From contig NC_020449.1 in assembly GCF_000146065.2 (NCBI RefSeq), forward strand, positions 682,001 to 746,000: a DNA stretch of 64,000 nt, given 5' to 3'. A program made the translations under genes and the position numbers. The DNA comes from Candidatus Cloacimonas acidaminovorans str. Evry. Its GTDB lineage: Bacteria > Cloacimonadota > Cloacimonadia > Cloacimonadales > Cloacimonadaceae. Under the pieces are notes generated by a model that searched no databases, was not told where the DNA came from, and saw only the letters and a program-made list of their open reading frames with translations. The stretch's first letter is position 1. The number at the start of each line of letters is the position of its first letter. This document shows positions 1 to 7,231 of this stretch, piece by piece.

Positions 1-754
1 ATTTGAATTGTCGGAATTGATTGCACGCGAGGATTTTATCTCTATGCCGGGAAAAGGAGTGAAAGGCAAAATAAACGGAAAACAATATTTGTTAGGGAAT
101 GCTGACTTTTTGCAGGAAGAAGGAATAGCCCTTCCCTCTTTTGAGGATGAGACACTGGACTATGCTACCCAAATTGGACTGGCAACCGATAGGGAATTGC
201 TTGCTTGGTTCTATCTTGCTGATACAATTAAAGATAATGCTCCCCAAGTGATTGCGGAATTGAAGGGCAGAGGAATTAAAACCATTATGATTAGCGGCGA
301 CCAAACAAAAACAGCTATTGCCATTGCGGAAAAATGCGGTATTCAAGAAGTGCTGGCTCCTGTTTTGCCTGGCGATAAAGCAATGAAAATTAAGGAATTA
401 CAATCTAAAGATCTGATTGTAGGTATGGTAGGTGATGGTATTAATGATGCTCCGGCGTTAAAACAGGCAGATATTGGCTTTGCAATGGGCTTGGGGACCG
501 ATATTGCCATTGAAACTGCAGATATAACCCTTCTGCGTAATGACCTAAAACTGATTCCACTGGCGATAGACCTCTCCCAAAAAACCTTTGCTAAAATTAA
601 ACAGAATTTGTTCTGGGCTTTTTTCTATAATTTGATTGCGATTCCCTTAGCTGCCTTTGGGGTTTTACATCCCGTGATTGCAGAAATGGCTATGGCTTTT
701 AGTAGCGTGACAGTGGTGACCAATGCCAACCTGCTGAAACGGAAAGAAAATTAG
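1..754 (+). CDS. Copper-type P1B ATPase, C-terminal part (5' truncated by window)
   Basis: This is the carboxyl end of a heavy-metal-transporting P-type ATPase; the frame is open to the left edge, so the metal-binding domain, the phosphorylated DKTGT loop and most membrane helices lie outside. Visible are the end of the nucleotide-binding domain (PGKGVKGKINGKQYLLGN), the P-domain strand MISGDQTKTA and the Mg-binding hinge GDGINDAP about 142 residues from the first in-frame TTG. One or two membrane helices follow. It would move Cu(I) or a similar metal across the inner membrane at the cost of ATP. The hinge and N-domain pattern fit the CopA/CPx group, but the metal specificity cannot be read because the CPC helix is missing from the window. 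Confidence 0.9.
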   Translation, partial: FELSELIAREDFISMPGKGVKGKINGKQYLLGNADFLQEEGIALPSFEDETLDYATQIGLATDRELLAWFYLADTIKDNAPQVIAELKGRGIKTIMISGDQTKTAIAIAEKCGIQEVLAPVLPGDKAMKIKELQSKDLIVGMVGDGINDAPALKQADIGFAMGLGTDIAIETADITLLRNDLKLIPLAIDLSQKTFAKIKQNLFWAFFYNLIAIPLAAFGVLHPVIAEMAMAFSSVTVVTNANLLKRKEN

Positions 755-810
755 CCACACGGAATGAATTGCTGATAAACCCTCTGCTCTACGCACTTTG
801 CCCTCTGCCA

Positions 811-860
811 AAAAGCCCGGAGGGCGACATAATGATGTAGAAGGTGGCGTAAGCCCCTCG
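811..860 (-). repeat. Palindromic repeat copy, subtype II, left flank of the transposase
   Basis: Single 50-bp copy of the repeat family described at 1364-2055, here in the opposite orientation. Read on the minus strand it starts CGAGGGGCTTACGCC, carries the variant middle CCTTCTACATCAT, and ends in the GCCC-N3-GGGC hairpin followed by T residues. It sits 20 bp from the end of the Y1 transposase reading frame, facing outward relative to the copy on the other flank. Confidence 0.85.
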
Positions 861-880
861 CAAATATTATTCCCATTTAT

Positions 881-1330
881 TTAAACTGATTGCTTTTCCC
901 TCAATTTATCAGGGTCCCAATGTTTTTTCAAAAGAGCATTAAATTCCTCTTCTACAGTAATATTATGATGATGGTCTGCTTGATGTTCAATATAATCCTT
1001 TACATCATCTATATTTGATTTACTGACCGAAAATGCGGCATAACCATCTTGCCAATGAAAATCCAACTTGGTTTTTTCCCGGAACCATTTACTGGAATTG
1101 GCTTTTAACTTTACCATAAAATCCACCATACTTAATTCTTTGGGAGCTAAACAAAGAATATGAATATGATCTTCAATTCCGCCAATGGAAATAGGTATAC
1201 CCTTTAAATTGATAATAATGCCATAAAGATAGGCATACATTTATTCAGCAAGAGTTTTTTTGAGCCAGGTTTTACGATTTTTGGTAGAAAAGATAATGTG
1301 AACCGCTAAATGACAAAAAGATGCAGGCAT
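881..1330 (-). pseudogene. Y1 (IS200/RAYT-like) transposase interrupted by an in-frame TAA
   Basis: The reading frame starts at ATG 1330-1328 with the family's usual N-terminus (MPASFCHLAVHIIFSTKNR), meets a TAA at 1243-1241 (codon 30), and resumes in the same frame directly with ATG 1240 for 119 more residues. The second part carries the HUH motif (DHIHIL, His 55 and 57 of the restored frame) and the catalytic tyrosine (Tyr113, in DYIEHQADHH). Known Y1 transposases cleave single-stranded DNA at hairpins, and RAYT members mobilise or maintain REP palindromes. The strand carrying HIIFSTKNR is part of the fold, so a product starting at 1240 would probably be inactive; read-through or recoding is the alternative. 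The left flank repeat (811-860) and right flank repeat (1364 on) face in opposite directions. Confidence 0.8.
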
Positions 1331-1363
1331 TTTTTCGGCTTAATATTATTTATTTTATAATTA

Positions 1364-2055
1364 CGAGGGGTTTACACACCCATCGCTATTATTGTGTCGC
1401 CCTGACGGGCTTTTTGGCAGAGGGCTAAGAGCAAAGGGCATAGAGTTTATTTTCCATTTTTCCCGAGGGGTTTACACACCCATCGCTATTATTGTGTCGC
1501 CCTTCGGGCTTTAATGTATCTAAACCCTCTAAACCTTATCAACCCTCTAAACCTTTTTTTCCGAGGGGTTTACACACCCATCGTTATCATTGTGTCGCCC
1601 TACGGGCTTTTTGGAAACCCGGAATGTGGAAAGAAAAAACACTCGGGGCTTACATTTTCCGAGGGGTTTACACACCCATCGCTATTATCGTGTCGCCCTA
1701 CGGGCTTTAATGTATCTAAACCCTCTAAACCTTATCAACCCTCTAAACCTTTTTTTCCGAGGGGTTTACACACCCATCGCTATCATTGTGTCGCCCTGAA
1801 GGGCTTTTTGGAAACCCGGAATGTGGAAAGAAAAAACACTCGGGGCTTACATTTCCCGAGGGGTTTACACACCCATCGCTATAAAAGTGTCGCCCTGACG
1901 GGCTTTAATGTATCTAATCCTTATCAACCTTCTAAAACTTCTCAACCTTCTAAAACTTCTCAACCCTCTAAACCTTATCAACCCTCTAAACCTTTTTTTC
2001 CGAGGGGCTTACGCTACCATCGCTATTGTTGTGTCACACTGACGGGCTTTTTTTT
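1364..2055 (+). repeat. Seven-copy array of a ~50-bp terminator-like palindromic repeat with 9-bp microsatellite
   Basis: Copies start near 1364, 1464, 1562, 1660, 1758, 1857 and 2001. Each begins CGAGGGG(T/C)TTAC, can pair GGGT with ACCC in its head, continues CCATCGCTAT-N-ATTGTGTC and ends GCCC-N3-GGGC-TTT, resembling a small intrinsic terminator. Copies 2 to 6 fall into a higher-order tandem repeat of about 196 bp, each unit holding two copies, one shared spacer (1613-1659 and 1810-1856) and one microsatellite spacer. The microsatellite consists of 9-bp units such as AACCCTCTA and AACCTTATC (1514-1557, 1711-1754, 1911-1993) and lies immediately 5' of a repeat head. The array fills the 740-bp space between the broken transposase and the gene ending at 2074. 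Long open frames through it reflect the multiple-of-three microsatellite, not a protein. Confidence 0.85.
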
Positions 2056-2073
2056 CTGAGGTATTATATTTGC

Positions 2074-3204
2074 TCAGGATTCTATTACTTCAACATTAGC
2101 ACGTGGAACGATAATTTTTGTGCCATTTTCAAATTCCGCTTCCAAAACCCGAACCAAAGTTTCCGATTCCACTTTAGTAAGTTCTTCAGGCAGAGCAGTC
2201 ACTTTGGCAATGTGTCCGAAATGGGGTTGGCGGATAATTCTGATTACGGTTCCGATTTCCAAAATGGGCATAGAAACTTCTTTAGCAACGAGTTCTTGTT
2301 CTTCAAACTGGAGCGGAATAATAATTTCCGGACGAATAACTCCGGCACGAATTTGAGTTCTGCCATGAATAGAGGTTTTATAACCCTCAAAATGTTTTAA
2401 TAAATTAAAGGTTTTTTGTGCCATATTAATTCTGCCAAAACCCTCTGTGCAAACGATAGTAATGCCGATATTTTCGTGTCCTGTAATAGCTACTCCAATA
2501 TCATAGCCGAGTAATTTTTTAATATCCTGATCGTCTATACCACCTGTAATAATAGCTTTTACGCCATTTTTCCGGGCTATATCAATTGCGTGATAGGGTG
2601 CAAAAGCACCGGCAACAATTATTTTACCGGCACAGGATGCATCAATTTTGGCAACATCCAATTCATCATCGGGGCTTTCTGCTATCATTTTTAATTCGCC
2701 AAAGGTTTCTCCTCCGAGCCCAAAAATTCCTTGAATATAGGCACTTTTATTTTCAATGATTACTCCTTCCTCTTCAATAATATCGGTTACCAAGCCATCT
2801 ATAAATGCCTTTACCTGAACAGGAATACGGGGTTCACGCAGTAAGATTTGGCCTGTTACGGAAGAAATGTTTTCCACTTCTCCTTCAATAGGGGAAAGAA
2901 TTTCCGTTTTCATTATACCGAGCCCGAAAAGTCCTTTAGTTTCAGCCAAAACGGTTTTTTGAGTGATTTTATCACCCGGTTTAATTTTAATGTAATTAAC
3001 TAATTGTTGAGGGGTAACTCCAAGTTTATTGGCAAGATTGAAAGGTATAACTTTACCTGGGAGTAAGGTTTCGGCAACAACATCTTCAGCTTTTACTTTA
3101 TCGCCTTTTTTCACGAGCACCTGTCCTTTCAAAGGCAGAATGCGTTCTTTGCGTAAGATTATATTATCGGTAACGGTTAAACCGGCAGAATATGCTTGTC
3201 CCAT
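2074..3204 (-). CDS. Unrecognised 376-residue protein downstream of the MutL/GlmL gene
   Basis: I do not recognise this family by name. The protein has no signal peptide or membrane helix. Residues about 20-60 (KGQVLVKKGDKVKAEDVV) and about 100-130 (LSPIEGEVENISSVTGQILL) look like barrel-sandwich/lipoyl-like strands of the sort found in biotinyl, lipoyl and RnfC-type domains. A glycine-rich central part (around SCAGKIIVAGAFAPYHAIDI) looks like an alpha/beta unit, and the C-terminal third contains a small beta-barrel-like segment. ATG 3204 follows a strong AGGAGG. It lies 12 bp after the MutL/GlmL-like gene and is the last gene of that operon, so a role linked to a B12-dependent aminomutase is a reasonable inference but nothing more. 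Confidence 0.7.
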   Translation of the reverse strand: MGQAYSAGLTVTDNIILRKERILPLKGQVLVKKGDKVKAEDVVAETLLPGKVIPFNLANKLGVTPQQLVNYIKIKPGDKITQKTVLAETKGLFGLGIMKTEILSPIEGEVENISSVTGQILLREPRIPVQVKAFIDGLVTDIIEEEGVIIENKSAYIQGIFGLGGETFGELKMIAESPDDELDVAKIDASCAGKIIVAGAFAPYHAIDIARKNGVKAIITGGIDDQDIKKLLGYDIGVAITGHENIGITIVCTEGFGRINMAQKTFNLLKHFEGYKTSIHGRTQIRAGVIRPEIIIPLQFEEQELVAKEVSMPILEIGTVIRIIRQPHFGHIAKVTALPEELTKVESETLVRVLEAEFENGTKIIVPRANVEVIES

Positions 3205-3216
3205 TTTTTTATCCTC

Positions 3217-5079
3217 CTATGACAAAATATGTTCCGGGTATGCATTCAGGGCTTTCATCCACTTTTTAAGGGCAGAAATGCGTTCATTTTTATCTGCAGG
3301 AAGCACAAAAGGTTTACGACCTCTGGTATCTAAAACGATGCCAACTTTTCCCCCGTGCAGATCAACGGTCAGTTCTTTCTTTCTATCTGCATCTAAAATC
3401 AAGCCACTATGTGTTTTCAGAGTTGCTTTGGCAACCTGTCCAATCTCACAAGGGATTAAACGCATTTCACCAAAGGGTATATCTTCTTCAAAAACAGAGC
3501 CATCAGGAAGCTCCAGTTTGGCATAGAGAGCTGGTTTACCAATTTTTCCTTTTCCTACAGGGGCTACGCAAGTTCCCAAATAAATCATACAGTCCTTGCG
3601 GAAAACCTCTGTAGCTGCTTTGGTGCTGATTTCAGATAGGACTCCCAAATGAGGCATCATAAAAATGCTATCAACGGAAAGACGGGTTATTCCTTCAGGC
3701 AAAAAAGCATCTATTAACATCATCACGGTCTGATTTCTGCGTGGAGCATGAGATAAAACTCCTCCGCTACCAACTAAAAGATCAAGGGTCATCATATTTA
3801 CAATTGTTTCTCCGGAAACGGATTGCGAGAATGCTTCCGAAATATCACGCTGTTTTTGCATACCTTTTAAGGAACTGGCAAAGGACTTATGCTGTTCAAA
3901 AGCCAAACGTAATGCCTCTTTGGCAATTGCCTGTTCCAGAACAAGTTCTTCTAAAAGAGAAGGAATCGTAGTAGGACGAATCATTTTGTTTTTAATCATA
4001 TTACGCAGCTCGCTTTCATCAATATCAAAAGGCACCCAACGCATAATATTTTCCAGTCCTGCTGAAGCCAGCACATTGGAAATGCTGTAGCTTAAACCCA
4101 AATTGGCACTAACCGTGCGATTGAAAATGAAATCCTTGGTAAAAACACTGAAAATATCTGTAGTGGCACCACCGATATCAACACCTACAACTTCAATGTT
4201 TTCTTCTTTGGCAATTGCTTGCATAATATTTCCAACTGCTGCAGGAGTTGGCATAATAGGAACTTGTTCATGTTCAGGACCAACCGTCCATTCCATCAGT
4301 TTGTTATAGCCCGGTGCCTGTTTCATAACATGTTCCATAAAGAGGTTATGAATCTTTTCTCTGGCAGGAAGAAGGTTTTCAATTTCCAGTTTGGGACGAA
4401 TGTTATCCGTGATAATCAAATCCACTTTTTCCCCGAGGGTTTTGACAATTTCTTCTCGGGCATCTTTATTGCCGGCATAAATAACAGGCAGTTTATAACC
4501 GGAACCAAGACGGGGTTTAGGGTCTGCACTGGCAACCAATTCAGCCATTTCCACCACATGTTTAACAGTGCCACCATCTTCACCACCTGCCATTAAAATC
4601 ATATCGGGTCGGAGTTCACGGATGCGTTCAATCTTTTCATGATTCATCCTTTTATCGTTACTGGCAATAAGGTCCATAACAATTGCTCCGGCTCCCAAAG
4701 CTGCTCTTTCTGCACTTTCACCTGTCATAGAAGCAACAACTCCAGTAACCATCATTTGCAAGCCACCGCCTGCGGAAGATGTTGAAACATAAGCATCAAC
4801 GCCAACATCACCTTTACGGGGAATAACGAATTCTCCGTTTTCCATAAATTTGATATTAGGATTGTGATACTTCAGGCGCGCCAATTCTTCCAATTCTTGA
4901 GTGGCATTAATAACACCTTTGGTAACATCGTTTAAGGGTGCTTCAACGGTTGTAGGTGCTTCCCCGCGAATGGTTTGACGAAATTCTCCATCTATCCATT
5001 CAATTAAAATTGCCTTGGTAGTAGTGCTGCCACAGTCAGTAGCAACAATACGGGTAAGGCGTTTCTCATCGTATTGCAT
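3217..5079 (-). CDS. MutL/GlmL family ASKHA ATPase associated with B12-dependent aminomutases
   Basis: A 620-residue cytoplasmic protein of the MutL/GlmL family (not the mismatch-repair MutL). The actin-like ATPase signatures are clear: phosphate-1 motif ATDCGSTTTKA at residues 13-23, MAGGEDGGT around 163-171, and phosphate-2 motif GVDIGGATTDIF near 299-310. Family members are encoded beside glutamate, ornithine or lysine mutases and are thought to reactivate or load the cobalamin enzyme. No mutase subunit lies in this window, so its partner enzyme must be elsewhere. Start ATG 5079 has GGAGGATAT just upstream. It sits 15 bp after a small conserved protein and 12 bp before the unrecognised 376-residue protein, in an operon that begins with purS and purQ. 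Confidence 0.88.
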   Translation of the reverse strand: MQYDEKRLTRIVATDCGSTTTKAILIEWIDGEFRQTIRGEAPTTVEAPLNDVTKGVINATQELEELARLKYHNPNIKFMENGEFVIPRKGDVGVDAYVSTSSAGGGLQMMVTGVVASMTGESAERAALGAGAIVMDLIASNDKRMNHEKIERIRELRPDMILMAGGEDGGTVKHVVEMAELVASADPKPRLGSGYKLPVIYAGNKDAREEIVKTLGEKVDLIITDNIRPKLEIENLLPAREKIHNLFMEHVMKQAPGYNKLMEWTVGPEHEQVPIMPTPAAVGNIMQAIAKEENIEVVGVDIGGATTDIFSVFTKDFIFNRTVSANLGLSYSISNVLASAGLENIMRWVPFDIDESELRNMIKNKMIRPTTIPSLLEELVLEQAIAKEALRLAFEQHKSFASSLKGMQKQRDISEAFSQSVSGETIVNMMTLDLLVGSGGVLSHAPRRNQTVMMLIDAFLPEGITRLSVDSIFMMPHLGVLSEISTKAATEVFRKDCMIYLGTCVAPVGKGKIGKPALYAKLELPDGSVFEEDIPFGEMRLIPCEIGQVAKATLKTHSGLILDADRKKELTVDLHGGKVGIVLDTRGRKPFVLPADKNERISALKKWMKALNAYPEHILS

Positions 5080-5094
5080 ATATCCTCCACTTTT

Positions 5095-5493
5095 TCAAGC
5101 AGTTTTATTTTTTCTCTTAAATATTTTGTGGTAAAATGCCTTTCTTTTGGCTTTGCGATGTTGTTTTTTGAGCTTGTTTTCCTGTCTGCGTTCACGAGTA
5201 TAAATTTCATCCAGTTCGTCCATCCGTTTAATGAGTTTTTTTATGTTATTTTCATCTTCCATCATAATGGCAAACTGCTGATATTTTTTGGAATCAAAAA
5301 TGATTTCCGCTACCGGAAGAATAAAAAACAGTGCCTGACTTCCAATTCCGTGTAAAGGACGGACAGATTCAAAAAGAAGAATTCCTGCAGGAGCCAAATG
5401 CCTTTCGGCAATAAATTTTGCCACCTTTTCAATCATTTCATTGATTTCGCTTTCTGAGGTCTCGGGTCGGATTTCCCAAAATTCCTTATTCAT
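5095..5493 (-). CDS. Small conserved protein with a basic C-terminal tail
   Basis: A 132-residue protein without a family name I can assign. The central part (APAGILLFESVRPLHGIGSQ) is hydrophobic with conserved-looking glycines and may be membrane-associated, but it is not a clear transmembrane helix. The last 45 residues are strongly basic and predicted coiled or helical (RRQENKLKKQHRKAKRK). ATG 5493 lies one base beyond the comF stop; a TTG at 5508 in the same frame would add five residues and overlap comF by 14 bp. Tight packing between comF and the MutL/GlmL gene suggests co-transcription. The mixture of a hydrophobic patch and a basic tail could mean peripheral membrane or nucleic-acid contact, which is speculative. 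Confidence 0.65.
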   Translation of the reverse strand: MNKEFWEIRPETSESEINEMIEKVAKFIAERHLAPAGILLFESVRPLHGIGSQALFFILPVAEIIFDSKKYQQFAIMMEDENNIKKLIKRMDELDEIYTRERRQENKLKKQHRKAKRKAFYHKIFKRKNKTA

Positions 5494-5494
5494 T

Positions 5495-6187
5495 TTAAGC
5501 TCGGGCAACGGTTATGGCACAAATTTTATCTGCTCCTGCAGAGCGCAAGGTTTTGGCAATTTCATTTAAGGTGCTGCCGGTAGTGAAAACATCATCAATT
5601 AAAATAATTTTTTTGCCTGCTACGAGGTTTTTATTTTTTACCTGAAAAGCACCAGCCAAATTTTTTATTCTATGATCACGGGAAAGTAGGGTTTGGCTTA
5701 AAGTATTGATTCTTCTTTTCACAGGATTAAAATATGGCATATCAATCAATTTAGCCACAGAATAGGCAATTAAATCGGATTGATTGTAACCTCTTTCTCT
5801 TTTTCTTACTCTATGCAAAGGAACAGCACATATATAGTCGTAATTTTTTAGAACTGGTTTGGATTCAATAAGTTCTGCTATCGGCAAAGCAAAATAACCG
5901 GCAGGAGAACTATAGCCATTATATTTCAAAATATGTATCAGGTCTCTAACCGGACCTGAATAGCGAAAAACAGAAATGGCAGAATCAAAGGCAAAATTTC
6001 CTTCCGCACAAACCTCACAGGGAAGTTCTTTATTTTCACTTCCGCAAACAGGGCAAGTTCCTTCTCCAATTAGATATAGCTTCGCTTCACAATCAGGACA
6101 AATAACCTGATAACGGTCATCTATTCTGTTTCCACAAACCAAACAGGCAGGAGGAATCAGAAGTTCTAAGATTTTATTCCAGAGCAT
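5495..6187 (-). CDS. comF: ComF family phosphoribosyltransferase-like protein
   Basis: A 230-residue ComF-type protein. The N-terminus carries zinc-ribbon cysteines (ACLVCGNR, CPDCEAK, CPVCGSE, CEVC), and the C-terminal half is a phosphoribosyltransferase fold with the PRPP loop IILIDDVFTTGSTL. ComF proteins are known from natural transformation, where they act in the cytoplasm on incoming single-stranded DNA, but the family is wider and this copy sits in an operon with purine genes, not other competence genes. I prefer ATG 6187 (MLWNKILELLIPPACLVCG), which matches the usual ComF N-terminus; ATG 6217 would add ten residues. Either start overlaps the end of purQ. Confidence 0.87.
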   Translation of the reverse strand: MLWNKILELLIPPACLVCGNRIDDRYQVICPDCEAKLYLIGEGTCPVCGSENKELPCEVCAEGNFAFDSAISVFRYSGPVRDLIHILKYNGYSSPAGYFALPIAELIESKPVLKNYDYICAVPLHRVRKRERGYNQSDLIAYSVAKLIDMPYFNPVKRRINTLSQTLLSRDHRIKNLAGAFQVKNKNLVAGKKIILIDDVFTTGSTLNEIAKTLRSAGADKICAITVARA

Positions 6188-6860
6188 TTTCAATGGCAGC
6201 AAAAATCCACCTTCCATCTTTAGTGGGAACTGTTTCCGTAGCAGAACGTTCAGGATGTGGCATCATCCCTAAAATGTTGCGCTGTTTATTACAAATTCCC
6301 GCTATATTATCTAATGAGCCGTTGGGATTACTTTCAATGTTTATATTTCCCTGTTTATCACAATAGCGGAAAAGTATTTGATCGTTGGCTATCAATTGTT
6401 TTAAGCCCTCGGGATCAATATAATAATTACCTTCTTTATGCGCTATGGGAATATCCATAACTTTTCCTTTACCAATGCCTTGAGTGAAAGGACTGGCTTC
6501 TGTTTCCACCCGAATATATTGATGTTGACAAATAAAATGCAAATTTGCATTCATCATTAAAGTTCCAGGTAGTAAACCGCATTCCGTTAAAATCTGAAAA
6601 CCATTACAAATACCAACTAATAAACCTCCTTTTTGGGCAAAAGCAATAACTTCTTGCACAATGGGAGAAAACCTGGCTAAAGCTCCACAACGAAGATAAT
6701 CACCGTAAGAAAAACCACCTGGCAAAATTACCAAATCCGGCTTTTCCAAATCGGAATCCTTATGCCAAATAAGTTTGGTTTGATTACCCCGGCTTTTGCA
6801 AACTCTGTAAGTATCATAATCACAATTGGAACCGGGAAAAGTAACAACACTAATACGCAA
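6174..6860 (-). CDS. purQ: Phosphoribosylformylglycinamidine synthase, glutaminase subunit PurQ
   Basis: A 228-residue class I glutamine amidotransferase that supplies ammonia to PurL in the fourth step of purine synthesis. The nucleophile elbow is GICNGFQILTECGLLPG and the catalytic His-Glu pair lies in MMPHPERS near the C-terminus. The chosen start is TTG 6860 (RISVVTFPGSNCDYD), since GAGGAG lies seven bases upstream; a more distal TTG at 6878 would run back into purS and past that site. The stop codon of purS is four bases before the start, so the two are translationally linked. The large subunit PurL is not in the window. Confidence 0.95.
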   Translation of the reverse strand: MRISVVTFPGSNCDYDTYRVCKSRGNQTKLIWHKDSDLEKPDLVILPGGFSYGDYLRCGALARFSPIVQEVIAFAQKGGLLVGICNGFQILTECGLLPGTLMMNANLHFICQHQYIRVETEASPFTQGIGKGKVMDIPIAHKEGNYYIDPEGLKQLIANDQILFRYCDKQGNINIESNPNGSLDNIAGICNKQRNILGMMPHPERSATETVPTKDGRWIFAAIENALE

Positions 6861-6864
6861 GAAA

Positions 6865-7116
6865 TTACTCCTCTGCAATTATTTCGTAATGATATGTCTC
6901 GGTATTAGGGTTAGCCAAAAGGTCTTGGCAAATTTTTTCTACTTCCTGGCTGACTTTTTCTCTGTTATCATTCCTAAAACTCATCTCTATATATTTGCTG
7001 ATACGGGTTTCAATCACATCCGTGTAACCCAGGTTATGCAGAGAATTTGTAACTGCCTTACCTTGCGGATCAAGAACATTGGCTTTAAGTTGAACATAAA
7101 TTTTGGCTTTTAGCAT
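6865..7116 (-). CDS. purS: Phosphoribosylformylglycinamidine synthase subunit PurS
   Basis: An 83-residue protein matching PurS in size and pattern (KIYVQLKANVLDPQGKAV, GYTDVIETRISKYIEM). PurS dimers bridge PurQ and PurL in the three-part FGAM synthase complex found in Gram-positive, archaeal and many anaerobic lineages, in contrast to the single large PurL of enterobacteria. It is the first gene of the six-gene operon running to 2074; purQ follows within four bases. About 115 bp of non-coding sequence upstream, up to the end of addA, should carry the operon promoter, but I see no convincing consensus. Confidence 0.93.
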   Translation of the reverse strand: MLKAKIYVQLKANVLDPQGKAVTNSLHNLGYTDVIETRISKYIEMSFRNDNREKVSQEVEKICQDLLANPNTETYHYEIIAEE

Positions 7117-7188
7117 TGCTAATCCTTTCGTTTATTTCTCAATTTATCCTTTTCTTTTTGCTTGAGGTTTTAGTCAATACTTTTGTTG

Positions 7189-7207
7189 GGTAGTCCTCCG
7201 ACTACAC
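7189..7207 (-). repeat. GTAG-headed short palindrome (second REP-like family)
   Basis: On the minus strand the sequence reads GTGTAGTCGGAGGACTACC, a perfect 6-bp stem (GTAGTC/GACTAC) with a four-base loop. It shares the head TGTGTAG(T/C)CGGAG with elements at 18937-18965 and 19030-19058. The GTAG-plus-palindrome form is that of classical REP units. Confidence 0.5.
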
Positions 7208-7231
7208 ATTCTTGACTTCTCTACCTCTTGA

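Noticed and set aside
1364-2055. CRISPR array
   Set aside because: Repeats are about 50 bp with variable ends, spacers are not unique (they recur), and no cas gene is present. The same holds for 46464-46962 and for the 87-bp array, which has no spacers.
1492-2059. Long open frames through the palindromic-repeat array
   Set aside because: They arise because the 9-bp microsatellite and ~196-bp unit preserve frame by chance; peptides are pure repeat (KPSKPYQPSKP-type) with no ribosome site.
2026-2400. Antisense frames opposite the genes at 2074, 3217, 7232, 22370 and others
   Set aside because: They are reverse-frame shadows of well-supported genes with family motifs.
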